Of a stretch of 7,640 nucleotides of DNA, positions 1-7,640 are shown one piece after another. The DNA is from Verrucomicrobiota bacterium. GTDB lineage: Bacteria > Verrucomicrobiota > Verrucomicrobiia > Limisphaerales > JAGWYX01. Each line of letters begins with the position of its first letter. The first letter of the stretch is position 1. The translations under genes and the position numbers were made by a program. Under the pieces are notes generated by a model. It worked only from the letters and a program-made list of their open reading frames with translations. It did not search any database and had not been told where the DNA came from. The DNA is taken from positions 1 to 7,640 of the forward strand of contig JAGWYX010000156.1 in NCBI GenBank assembly GCA_018969165.1, in the 5' to 3' direction.

Positions 1-3000
1 CGAGTCTTGTCCACAATGTAGAACGGCGAATCGTCCAACTTGATGTAAGGATTGAGATGTTGGAAGTGAGGCGTGCCGGGAAGGGTGTTGTGCCGCAGCG
101 CCAACAGCACCTTCACGACGCTGGCGATCCCCGCCGCCGGCTCCAGGTGGCCGATGTTCGCCTTCACCGAGCCAATGCCGCAGAAGGCGCGGCCGAGCGC
201 CGACCGACCGTGTTCCCGGGCCAGAGTCTCAAACGCAGCCTTGAGGGCCTCGATCTCGACCGGGTCCCCAAGCTCGGTTCCGGTTCCATGGGCTTCGATG
301 TAGGAGACGCTGTCCGGTTCGATGCCGGCCTGCTGGTAGGCCTGCACCAGGAGGTCGCGTTGGGCCAACTCGTTCGGCGCCGTAAAGGATTGCGCTTTGC
401 CGCCGTGATTCACCGCGCAGGCGCGGATCAATCCGGCGATCGGGTAACCGCCGGCCAGAGCGTCCCGTAACCTCATCAAGTACACGACGCCGAGTCCCTC
501 GCCTTTGACATAGCCGTTGGCTGAGGCGTCAAACGTCTTGCAGCGCCCGTCGGGCGACAACACGCCTAAACCTCCCGCGCCAAGCAAACTGGCGGGGCTG
601 AAAAGCAGGCTGACCCCACCCGCGACAGCGCTTTCGCACTCGCCCGCGCGCAGCGCGCGAACCGCCCGGTTCAACGCCACAAGAGAACTGGAGCAGGCCG
701 TGTCGATCGCCTCGCTCGGCCCGCGCAAATCCAACAAGAACGAAACCCGATTCGGCAGCAATGGATGTCCGTTCCCGGTCGCGACGTAAGGATGTCGCAC
801 GCCCCGCAGCACCAACAGGTCGCGGTAATCGTCGAACTGCACGCCGAGGAAGACCCCAACCGGACGCCCCGCCAGCGACCCCGGCGCCACGCCCGCATCC
901 TCGATCGCGTGCCAGACGGCCTGCAGCATGAGCCGGTGCTGCGGGTCCATCAGCTCAGCCTCGCGCCGGGTGATCCCAAAGAAACGCGCGTCGAACTTGT
1001 CCGGGTCCGCGATGAAGCCGCCCCATTTAAGGACGTTCACCGCGGCTTGATCGGCCCCGGGTCCCAGCACCGCCTGCCAATCCCATCGCTCCGTCGGGGT
1101 CTGGCTGATCAAGTCGTCGCCTCGTTCCAGGTGGTGCCAGAACGTTTCCAGGTTCGGTGACCCCGGGAAGACCCCGCTGATGCCAATAACCGCGATGGGC
1201 TCATTCTCCGGCAAGGCCCGGGCGAGTGGTTCGGACCGCACCGGCATCATCTGCGGCTGATCGCCCTCGGCCTGAACGGCATCCGGTTGGCGAGTGACCT
1301 GACTCAGGCGGGAAGCGAGAAACCGGCTGAGCGCCTTGAGGGTCGGCTGTGCGAAAAACACGCTGGGCATCAAGGAAAGCCCAAAGACCTCGTTGAACCG
1401 GTCGGCGAGCGCTTTCAAACTGATCGAGTCAAAACCCAGCTCGCTCAGGTTCCGATCAACCCGGACCTTTTCCCTCGGCAGTTTCAGCACCGTGCACACC
1501 TGGTCGATGAGCACCGGCATCAGATCGCCGGCATCGGAGTCCGCGACGACTCGACGCGGCGTGGGCTGGGCATTCGCCGCAGGTTGGGGTCGATCACAGG
1601 CGCTCGCTTCAGGAGGCAAACCCAGACCTCGCTCGAGGGTCAGCCGCATCTTCTCCCCGACTCCCCGGAGCGGTATCAAGCGCGTGTGCGCGGAGGCGAT
1701 GCCTCGCTCGAAAACGCGCCATCCGCTCTCGCGGTCCAAGAGGACCAAGCCCTGGCTCTTGAAAATCCATTCCTCCCAAGCGGCCCGGGCCGATTCGTTT
1801 TGGCCCATTTTCATCCCGCCCTCGCGCCATAAAGGCCAGTTGAAAGCAATGGTCTTGCCCTGGCGCAGCCCCGCGGCCCGCTGAGCTTCCCGCCACTCCG
1901 CAAAATGATCCAGGAACGCATTGGCAGCGGCGTAGGCCGCGCCTTCGGAGATCCCGATCACCGCCGAAAGTGAGGAGAAGAGCACGAAGAAGCCGAGCGG
2001 ATCGTGCTTCGTCGCTTCGTCGAGCAGGAGCGCGCCGGCGGCTTTGGGGGCCACGACGTCCCACAGGCCCACCGTTGTCTTTTCGAGTAACTGTCCGTAA
2101 TCGGAAGTTCCCGCGGCATGGACCACTCCGTCGATCCGCCCGAACGCTGCGCGAGCGGCCGAGACGATTTGTTCCACATCCTCGCGCCGGCTGATGTCGC
2201 CGCGCAGATACTTCACCTGGGCCCCGCCCTGCTGGAGCGCGGCGAGCCATGAACCACGGGCCGGGTCGAGCTCGGACCGCCCCGTCAACACCAACCGAGC
2301 CCGGTATTTTTGGACCAGGTGCTCGGCGAGAATTCTGCCCAACCCTCCCGCACCGCCGGTGATCAAACAGACGGCGCCCTCCTGGAAACCGACGGGCACC
2401 GGAGCAGCCGGTTCGCCCCAGCCGGTCTCCAGTTTCTTGACTTGGCGGGTCCCGCCCTCGAACCGGACCTCGAATTCCCCTGTCCGCGCGCGAGCGCACT
2501 CACGCAACAAGAGCGCGGCCGATTCCGGCGTCTGCCACGACTCCAGGCTGATGGTCCGAATCGAAATCGCCGGCCGCTCCAGCTTGAGCGATTTGAGCAG
2601 ACCGGAAACCGATCCGAAGAAACAGAACTCCGGCCGGCGGTCGCGGACGTAGGCATAGACGAACCTCATCGGCTGGGTGTGCCTGGGTCCAATGACCGCC
2701 TGGAGGGCGTACAGAACCGAGTTCAGGCTCAGTTGATAACTGAGTTCAAGAGCGCCCGATTCTCCTTCAACCATCGACCAGGCGTGAATTACCGATTTGA
2801 TGCTGCCCTCCGCGGCTAACTCGGCCACCAACCGGTCATAGTCCTGTTTCTCGTTGGGGCGTATTTGGAAAGAGTCCCACCCCAAACGCGAGAACGCAGC
2901 GGCCCGGGTAACGGAAACGATCCTCGCTCCCGGCTGGAGCTCCTGAACTGTTAGTGCTGATCCATCGCTTGGGCTGAACAGCAGAACGATCCCGGCGGGC

Positions 3001-6000
3001 GATGCCTCCGTCGGCTGGCCGGAGTGGGACGCCACCCACACTTCACGAAAGATCTCGAGAGAGGGTGCCGATTCGGTCGTGGCGGCGATGGGCTGGGCGA
3101 TGGAGGCCGTCGGGCCCGCAGCCGGAATCCAGTAGCGCTGCACCTCGAACGGGTAAGCCGGCAGGCACAGGCGTCTTGCCGGTTCGCCGCCATGCAGGGC
3201 CGGCCAGTCCAGCTCATATCCCTCAACATACAGCTCCGCCAAACCGATCAGTTTCTCGCGATAAACCGCCGGGTTGGACCTGGCCGCCTCGAGCTCCTGC
3301 ATCATCCGGTCCCGCAGTTGCCGCAACACCGCCCGCTCCTTGAACGAAGCAGGATCGACCTCGCCTCGAAACATCCCCGGCCGGGCGCTGCCCTTCCGCA
3401 ATGCGTCGATGGTCTCCTGCAGTGACCCGATGGAGTCCACGACCATGGCGCAGCGGAACCGCAGGTGCGCTCGCCCGGCATTCAACGTCAACGCGAGGTT
3501 CGACAGCTCCTGGCTGGCGCCCTCTTTCGCCAGCCATTTCTCCAGGTCCTCGGCACGGCGCGCCAACCCTTCGGCCGTCTTCGCTGACAGCGTAGCCAGA
3601 TAAGCCGGCTTCGCACTGGCGCCCGCGCGGGAATCGCCCGACTCCCGATCCTCGACATACTCCTCCAAGGCGACATGGGCGTTGGTTCCACCAAAGCCAA
3701 ACGAACTGACCCCGGCGCGCAACGGGATTTCGCGGCCGGCGTTGTCCCGCAACCGCCGCCAAGGAATCGTCTCGCGCACGATGAAGAACGGGGAATTCTC
3801 CAGTTTGATGAACGGGTTCAAGCGCTGGAGATGAAGGCTGGCGGGGAGCTTCTGGTGCTGCATCGCCAGGATCACCTTGATCATCCCGGCGATACCGGCG
3901 GCCGGCTCCAGATGCCCGATGTTCGTCTTCACCGACCCGAGCCCGCAATACGGCTTGTCCGGCAGTGCCTGTCCCGATCTCCTGGCCAGGGCGGCAAACG
4001 CGGCGCTGAGCCCGGCCACCTCGACCGGGTCCCCCAACTCCGTGCCGGTTCCGTGCGCTTCAACGTAACCGATCGTCTCCGGCGCAAACCTCGCTTGGGT
4101 GTAGGTTTGGACCAGCAGGTCGCACTGCGCTCCTGCGTTCGGCGCGGTCAATGATTGGGCGCGCCCGCCATGGTTCACCGCAACCCCGCAGATGACACAT
4201 CGCACCGGATTGCCGTCCCGTTCGGCATCCTCGAGACGCTTCAGATAAACCACACCGACGCCTTCGCCTTTCACATAGCCATTGGCGGAGGCGTCGAATG
4301 TCTTGCATCGGCCCTCCGGCGAAAGGACTCCCATCTTGCCGGTCCCCACAAACGTCCCCGGACTCAGCATGAGACTCACTGCGCCAACGATCGCCGAGCA
4401 GCATTCGCCTCGCTGCAGCGATTGCACCGCCCGGTTCAGCGCCACGAGCGCGCTCGAACACGCCGTGTCAACCGATTCGCTCGGGCCACGCAAATTCAAC
4501 AGATAGGAAATCCGGTTCGAGAGCATCGCGTGTCCGTTCCCGGTCGCGCTGTAGGCGTGCGAAACTCCGCGCTGGGCCAGCAGTTCCGCGTACTCGCCAA
4601 ACTGGACGCCGGCGAACACCCCAACCGGACGGCCCGACAAAGCCGCTGGCGATTCTCCCGCGAACTCGATTGCCCGCCACGCCGCCATCAGGAACAGCCG
4701 GTGCTGCGGGTCCATCAACTCCGCCTCGCGCGGCGAAATGCCGAAAAATTCCGCGTCAAATACATCGATGTCACTCACGAACCCGCCCCATTTCGAAACG
4801 GTTCGCACCGCTGGATCCGCGGCGTCTCCGACGAATTGCTGCCAGTCCCAACGCGCAGGAGGGACCTCGGTGATCAGGTCATCCCCCGCCTCGAGGTGAT
4901 GCCAGAAGGCTTCCAGGTCGGGCGAGCCCGGGAACACGCCGCTCATGCCCACCACCGCGATCCGGTCCGCGGCGTTGGCCGTGACCGCCGTGGGACGAGA
5001 ATGCGCCGCTGTAACCGGTCGGCGCTTGAGTGGCTCGTCTGTCGATCCAGCGGGTGAGCTGCCACCGGGTGAGCCGACCCGCGCCTGCGATCGCTGCGCT
5101 GCCTCGGTCCTGAGGTGCGCCGACAAGGTCCTCAGGTTGGGGTGCACGAAAAAGACGCTCGGCATCAGGTCCAGGCCGAAGCGTTCGCTCAGCCGCTCCG
5201 CGAAAGTCTTCAACGTGATGGAATCAAAGCCGAACTCAGTGAAATTGGCGTCTGGATCGATCCCACCCGCCGGGAGTTTAAGCAGCTCACGGATCAATCC
5301 GATGACTTCGTCTTCCAACTGGTCTCCGTCCGTCTCGGTCGAAACGTCGGCCACCGACCCGCTCCGTGCACCCGCGAGGTCGGGAGCGCTCCCCACCGAG
5401 GGCGATGACAACTCGGAACCCGGCTCGGCGGCCTGGACGGGAGAGGCGGAAACCCAGTAGCGCTCGCGTTGGAACGGATACGTCGGCAGCGCCACCCGAC
5501 GACGCGATTCACCCGCATGCAGCTCGTTCCAGTCCAGCGGGAAACCTTTGGCATAGAGCCGCCCCAACTTGAGCAGGGCCTCGCGGTAGTGGACCGGGTC
5601 GGATTGCCCGAATCGCCGCCGATCCTCGAGCGCGCCCCGGTACGCCGGTTCGAGCAAAGCCTCGTCGTCCGCGCTCAGCCTGGCCGTGACCCCGCCCACC
5701 GCGGCTTCGCAGTGGTCGCCGGCGGCCAGGCGGACCAATGCCTCCTGGAGCGCCTCCCTGGATTCCGCCACGATCGCGCGGCGATGGCGGAAATGCCTTC
5801 GCCCCGCATTCAGCGTGAAACTGATCGACTCGAGCGACTCGGCCGACGCGGGGTCTCGCAACCGTTCCGCCAGCGCCACCAGTGCCGCCCGCAACGCCGG
5901 CTCGGTCCGTGCGGACACGGTGAACAGATACGCCGGCTTTGGCGGCGTTAACACCGGTGCGAGCGGTGGGGCCGCTTCAAAAACGACATGCGCATTCGCG

Positions 6001-7640
6001 CCCCCGAAACCAAACGAGCTGACTCCCGCCCTCAGCGGCACCGTCGCACCCCGCTCGTTTTGAATCGAGGACCATGGTTCCGTCGCGCAAACCACCCGGA
6101 ACGGACTTCCCTCCAGCTTCAAATACGGGTTCAGGTTGCGAACGTGCAAATTGGCCGGCAACGTCCGGTGCCGGAGCGCCAGCAGGACTTTGATCACGCC
6201 CGCGATCCCTGCCGCCGCTTCCAGGTGGCCGATGTTGGTCTTGACGGTTCCGAGGCCGCAGCGCCCGGCAGGACAATGCTCCCCAAACGCGCGCTTCAGC
6301 CCATTGATTTCTACCGGGTCACCCAGCGAAGTGCCGGTGCCGTGCGCCTCGATGTAGCCGATCGTCGAGGCGGCGAAATCCGCCTCCTCGAGCGCGCGAA
6401 CGATGACCGCCGCCTGGGCGACCGGGTTTGGTGCGGTAAGCGAGTTCACCCGGCCGCCATGATTGACCGCGCTGCCGCAGATCAGTCCATAAACGTGGTC
6501 TCCATCCCGCCGCGCTTCGGACCAACGCTTGAGCACCACCACGCCGGCCCCTTCGCCGCGCACATAGCCATCCGCCCGCTCGTCGAACGTCTTGCATCGA
6601 CCGTCCTCGCTCAACATGCCGGCCGCGACGAAGCCCAAGGTGGTGCCCGGAGTCAGCAACGCGTTCACACCCCCAGCCAGGGCCAGGTCGCACTCCCCGT
6701 CACGCAGCGACTTCACCGCCCGATGCAAGGCAACCAGGGAACTCGAACAGGCCGTGTCGATCGCCTCGCTCGGTCCGGTCAGGTTCAACAGGTAGGAAAC
6801 GCGATTGGCAAGGATCGAATGGGCGATCCCGGTCGAGATGTGGGCCCCCTCCGCCCCTGCTTGCCGGATCCACTCCGCGTAGTCGCTGGTGGATACGCCG
6901 ACGAACAGTCCCACCCGGCGCTCCCCCCCGGGATCGCTCGGATACCCGGCGTCTTCCAGGGCCTCCCACGCCTTCTCCAGGACCAATCGTTGCTGCGGGT
7001 CCATCAACTCGGCCTCGCGAGGTGAAATCCCGAAAAACTCGGCGTCGAACAAATCAATGCCGTCGATGAAGCCACCCCACTTGGCGCGCTCGACGAACTG
7101 CGTCCAATCCCATCGCTCATGAGGAACCACGCTGATGCAGTCTTTGCCGACTACGAGGTTCGACCAGAAGTTCGCCAACGTTCGCGCGCCGGGAAAAATC
7201 CCGCTCATGCCGATCACCGCCACCGGCTCGACTTTGGCCAAGGGCCCATCCACCTGCGCCTGCGCTGACGCGGGTTCCGCAATCGCAAACCGCGAGCCCG
7301 ACTCCGTCGAATGCGGAGATGCCGTCTCCGCAGGAGCCAACGGCGTCTCAGCGGACGCCTCGGGTGGCCGAAGCGATCCGAGGTAACCCATCAACTTCGC
7401 GATCGTCGGATACTCGAAGAACAGCGCCGGCGTGGTTTCCAGGCCGAACGCCCGGTTGAGTCGGCTCGAAAACTCGGTGAAGCTGATCGAGTCAAATCCA
7501 TAGACGTGAAAGTCCTCGTCTTCGTCCAGTTCGGCGGCTTCGACCTTCAGCGCCTCGGAAATGATCCGCTTGATCTCCACCGCCAGATGAGCGGCGGCAC
7601 CCGCCCTTGCCACAGAAGCGGCGGTTCGCCGCACGGGCTC
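1..7640 (-). CDS. trans-AT type I modular polyketide synthase, internal fragment open at both ends
   Basis: A single minus-strand frame runs through the entire window: 2,546 complete codons from 7640 to 3, no stop, and neither end of the gene is present. Domains in order, by fragment residue: ACP (18-87), KS (138-555), post-KS region (556-730), ACP (773-843), KS (892-1326), post-KS region (1327-1505), KR (1528-2002), ACP (2038-2112), KS (2147-2546, cut off). The protein is a cytoplasmic assembly line that extends a thioester-bound chain by decarboxylative condensation. No AT domain or GHSxG-type AT active site occurs between any KS and ACP, which is the hallmark of synthases loaded by a separate AT. 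The KS sequences also have the trans-AT look (for example the RWDW block near each N-terminus). Domain identity is very secure. The trans-AT assignment is strong but depends on a discrete AT that is not in view. Product and gene name are unknown. Confidence 0.97.
694..719. repeat. 26-bp exact repeat copy 1 (in KS3 active site)
   Basis: This tract is identical base for base to 6748-6773 and encodes the residues just before the KS active-site cysteine. The match breaks on both sides (693 g against 6747 a; 720 c against 6774 t). It reflects KS homology and is not a mobile element. Confidence 0.9.
931..952. repeat. 22-bp exact repeat shared by KS3 and KS2
   Basis: Bases 931-952 equal bases 4696-4717 and encode the DPQHRL region. 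KS1 shares a partly overlapping 20-bp run with KS2 (6991-7010 and 4702-4721). These are conserved-domain repeats inside the gene. Confidence 0.85.
1305..1529 (-). other. Acyl carrier protein domain ACP-c of the KS-KR-ACP module
   Basis: This carrier holds the intermediate that the KR reduces and then passes it to KS3. The motif LGFDSI contains the phosphopantetheine serine at residue 2072 (bases 1425-1427). The C-terminal part reads MPSVFFAQPTL, nearly the same as in ACP-b. Position +6 is Leu, so there is no beta-branching Trp. A linker of about 40 residues before the domain (1634-1530) is rich in Pro and Ala, and the 34-residue stretch after it (1304-1203) is a Gln/Pro/Ala/Glu-rich spacer before KS3. 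Confidence 0.94.
1635..3059 (-). other. Ketoreductase domain (structural plus catalytic subdomains)
   Basis: This is a full two-part KR of about 475 residues that reduces the beta-ketone on ACP-c with NADPH. The N-terminal structural half (3059-2391) begins at FREVWV and contains FFGSVSGLLKSLKLE, typical of trans-AT KRs. The catalytic Rossmann half begins near 2390, with the nucleotide loop TGGAGGLG at 2337-2360. Active-site residues are Lys 1866 (2043-2045), Ser 1890 (1971-1973), Tyr 1903 (1932-1934) and Asn 1907 (1920-1922). Tyr follows Ser by 13 residues, as in active KRs, so activity is expected. The stereochemical markers are unclear. The LDD position after HAAG reads SDY (within 2097-2108), so the second Asp typical of B-type KRs is Tyr. 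The Trp eight residues before the catalytic Tyr that marks A-type KRs is Ile. Alcohol configuration is therefore left open. Confidence 0.94.
3126..3662 (-). other. Post-KS flanking subdomain after KS2 (no AT)
   Basis: This region of about 179 residues (fragment residues 1327-1505) runs from the end of KS2 to LPAYPFEVQRYW. It is homologous in layout to the region after KS1 and again lacks an AT core. A short Ala/Pro/Ser-rich linker (3125-3060) follows, then the KR. No dehydratase hot-dog motif (HxxxGxxxxP) was seen in this gap, so the module is KS-KR-ACP and not KS-DH-KR-ACP. Confidence 0.83.
3663..4967 (-). other. Ketosynthase domain KS2, catalytic triad intact
   Basis: This KS is about 435 residues, running from RIAVVGMSG to FGFGGTNAHV. 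It takes the chain from ACP-b and condenses it with the extender on ACP-c. The active cysteine lies in DTACSSA (residue 1061, bases 4458-4460). The histidines are in EAHGTGT (residue 1196, 4053-4055) and NIGHLE (residue 1243, 3912-3914). A minor oddity is alanine in place of the third serine after the cysteine; this is outside the triad and should not abolish activity. It shares several segments with KS3 (GVQF, ATGNGH, LRGPSE, FDASANGYVKGEG), so the two are probably close relatives by duplication or a common source. If the upstream module acts as read, its substrate is a beta-keto thioester. Confidence 0.96.
4696..4717. repeat. 22-bp exact repeat, KS2 copy
   Basis: This is the partner of 931-952, in the same orientation and codon phase, encoding the conserved DPQHRL region of KS2. 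Confidence 0.85.
5112..5324 (-). other. Acyl carrier protein domain ACP-b of the bare KS-ACP module
   Basis: This is the carrier for the product of KS1. The motif FGFDSI contains the phosphopantetheine serine at residue 807 (bases 5220-5222). The domain ends in MPSVFFVHPNL and a helix rich in Leu and Arg. Position +6 from the serine is Phe and there is no Trp, so by that criterion it is not a beta-branching carrier. Between KS1's flanking region and this carrier there is only linker, so the module has no KR, DH, ER or methyltransferase of its own. A Ser/Gly/Pro/Ala-rich linker of about 48 residues (5111-4968) joins it to KS2. ACP-b resembles ACP-c more than ACP-a. Confidence 0.94.
5451..5975 (-). 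other. Post-KS flanking subdomain after KS1 (no AT)
   Basis: About 175 residues follow KS1 (fragment residues 556-730). They start with a Pro-rich joint and PAYLFTVSART and end in LPTYPFQRERYW, the classic post-KS/post-AT linker ending. No AT core is inserted. In trans-AT synthases this adaptor remnant is retained where a cis-AT enzyme would carry its AT, and it is thought to help position the discrete AT. The matching piece after KS2 has the same layout (PAYLATLSAKT … LPAYPFEVQRYW). From here a roughly 42-residue Ser/Ala/Gly/Pro/Asp-rich segment (5450-5325) leads directly into ACP-b, and I see no processing domain in it. Confidence 0.85.
5976..7229 (-). other. Ketosynthase domain KS1, catalytic triad intact
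   Basis: This KS (about 418 residues, normal length) condenses the chain from ACP-a with the extender on ACP-b. It opens with PVAVIGMSG and closes with FGFGGANAHV. The nucleophile cysteine is in DTACSSS (residue 298, bases 6747-6749). The two histidines are in EAHGTGT (residue 433, 6342-6344) and NIGHLE (residue 472, 6225-6227), so it should be condensation-competent and not a KS0. It differs from the other two KSs: it has MDPQQRL where they have MDPQHRL, and STGIAHS where they have ATGNGH. In an 86-residue ungapped block around the active cysteine, hand counts give 53 identities to KS2 and 57 to KS3, against 63 between KS2 and KS3. This suggests a separate lineage and a different preferred substrate. 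Confidence 0.96.
6748..6773. repeat. 26-bp exact repeat copy 2 (in KS1 active site)
   Basis: This is the second copy of the tract at 694-719, in the same orientation and the same codon phase, 6,054 bp away. KS2 has the homologous site but with several base changes. Confidence 0.9.
7380..7589 (-). other. Acyl carrier protein domain ACP-a (end of the upstream module)
   Basis: This is the carrier domain that delivers the growing chain to KS1. The motif GFDSI lies at fragment residues 48-52. Its serine (residue 51, bases 7488-7490) is the expected attachment point for the 4'-phosphopantetheine arm. An acidic stretch (ELDEDEDF) precedes the motif, and the helix after it leads into TPALFFEYPTI, a common C-terminal signature of trans-AT carrier domains. 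The residue six places after the serine is Phe, not the Trp that marks carriers used for beta-branching. The domain belongs to a module whose other domains lie beyond the 7640 edge. It differs from ACP-b and ACP-c, which share MPSVFF at the equivalent place. A Pro/Ala/Ser/Glu-rich linker (7379-7230) joins it to KS1. Confidence 0.93.

Larger units (their letters stand above)
1..1202 (-). other. Ketosynthase domain KS3, truncated by the window edge
   Basis: About 400 residues are visible, from PIAVIGISG to just after NPYIKLDDSPF; the final GFGGTNAH segment is outside the window. The triad is complete: Cys in DTACSSS (residue 2316, bases 693-695), His in EAHGTGT (residue 2451, 288-290) and His in NIGHLE (residue 2498, 147-149). 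It is most similar to KS2. One local difference is FFGITRREAE where KS1 and KS2 have FFGISPREAE. The domain follows a KS-KR-ACP module, so its expected substrate is a beta-hydroxy thioester. Its own module lies beyond position 1. Confidence 0.95.

Noticed and set aside
1609..2499. Minus-strand open frame of 296 codons in a different phase
   Set aside because: It overlaps the KR in another frame. The true frame contains the NADPH loop and the Lys/Ser/Tyr/Asn set, while this one is Arg/Gly-rich and featureless.
4155..5057. Plus-strand open frame of 300 codons
   Set aside because: It is an antisense shadow of KS2 and the linker before it. It has no domain signature, and the minus strand carries intact catalytic motifs throughout.
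5112..5324. ACP-b as a beta-branching carrier
   Set aside because: The Trp expected six residues after the phosphopantetheine serine is Phe here. ACP-a has Phe and ACP-c has Leu at that place.
5325..5450. Possible hidden extra domain or docking element between KS1's flanking region and ACP-b
   Set aside because: Only about 42 residues, dominated by Ser, Ala, Gly, Pro and Asp, with no motif. This is a normal flexible linker, too short for a DH, KR or MT.
5988..7025. Long plus-strand open frame of 345 codons opposite KS1
   Set aside because: It is antisense to highly conserved KS coding sequence. GC-rich DNA commonly leaves such frames open, and its translation is Arg/Pro/Gln-rich without recognisable motifs. 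Similar plus-strand frames recur opposite KS2 and KS3 simply because the KS sequence repeats.
5976..7229. KS1 as a non-elongating KS0
   Set aside because: The His of EAHGTGT and the His of NIGHLE are both present with the active Cys, so the usual KS0 signature is absent.
1..7640. Promoters, terminators, RNA genes, CRISPR arrays or insertion sequences
   Set aside because: Every base belongs to one uninterrupted coding frame. No regular direct-repeat array or transposase-like sequence was seen, and the internal repeats fall in homologous KS codons.

Overview
The whole window is an internal piece of one very large minus-strand gene for a modular type I polyketide synthase of the trans-acyltransferase (trans-AT) kind. 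One minus-strand frame (codon first bases at 7640, 7637 … 5) stays open for 2,546 codons without a stop. I translated it line by line and found no frameshift. Neither the start nor the stop codon of the gene lies in the window. There is no intergenic DNA, promoter, terminator, RNA gene, CRISPR array or mobile element. Residue numbers below count from the first codon at 7640.

Domain order in the direction of transcription (7640 down to 1): ACP-a (7589-7380), KS1 (7229-5976) with its post-KS flanking region (5975-5451), a flexible linker, ACP-b (5324-5112), KS2 (4967-3663) with its post-KS region (3662-3126), a two-part ketoreductase (3059-1635), ACP-c (1529-1305), and KS3 (1202 to the window edge, truncated). 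The layout is therefore …ACP | KS-ACP | KS-KR-ACP | KS…. No acyltransferase domain lies between any KS and the next ACP, so extender units must be loaded by a separate AT. All three ketosynthases keep the Cys-His-His triad, all three carriers keep the phosphopantetheine serine, and the KR keeps its NADPH loop and Lys/Ser/Tyr/Asn residues.

Predicted chemistry (inference): the chain arriving on ACP-a is extended by KS1 onto ACP-b and keeps its beta-ketone unless an enzyme acts in trans. KS2 extends it again, the KR reduces the new ketone on ACP-c to an alcohol, and KS3 receives a 3-hydroxy-5-oxo-type chain. KS1 with ACP-a looks like a different lineage from KS2, KS3, ACP-b and ACP-c, which suggests a mosaic assembly line.

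The organism cannot be named. The DNA is GC-rich (one line counted by hand gave about 65%). Trans-AT synthases of this type occur in Pseudomonadota, Bacillota, Myxococcota, Acidobacteriota and Verrucomicrobiota, among others. The architecture is a recognisable family. Whether the product is new cannot be decided from this piece.
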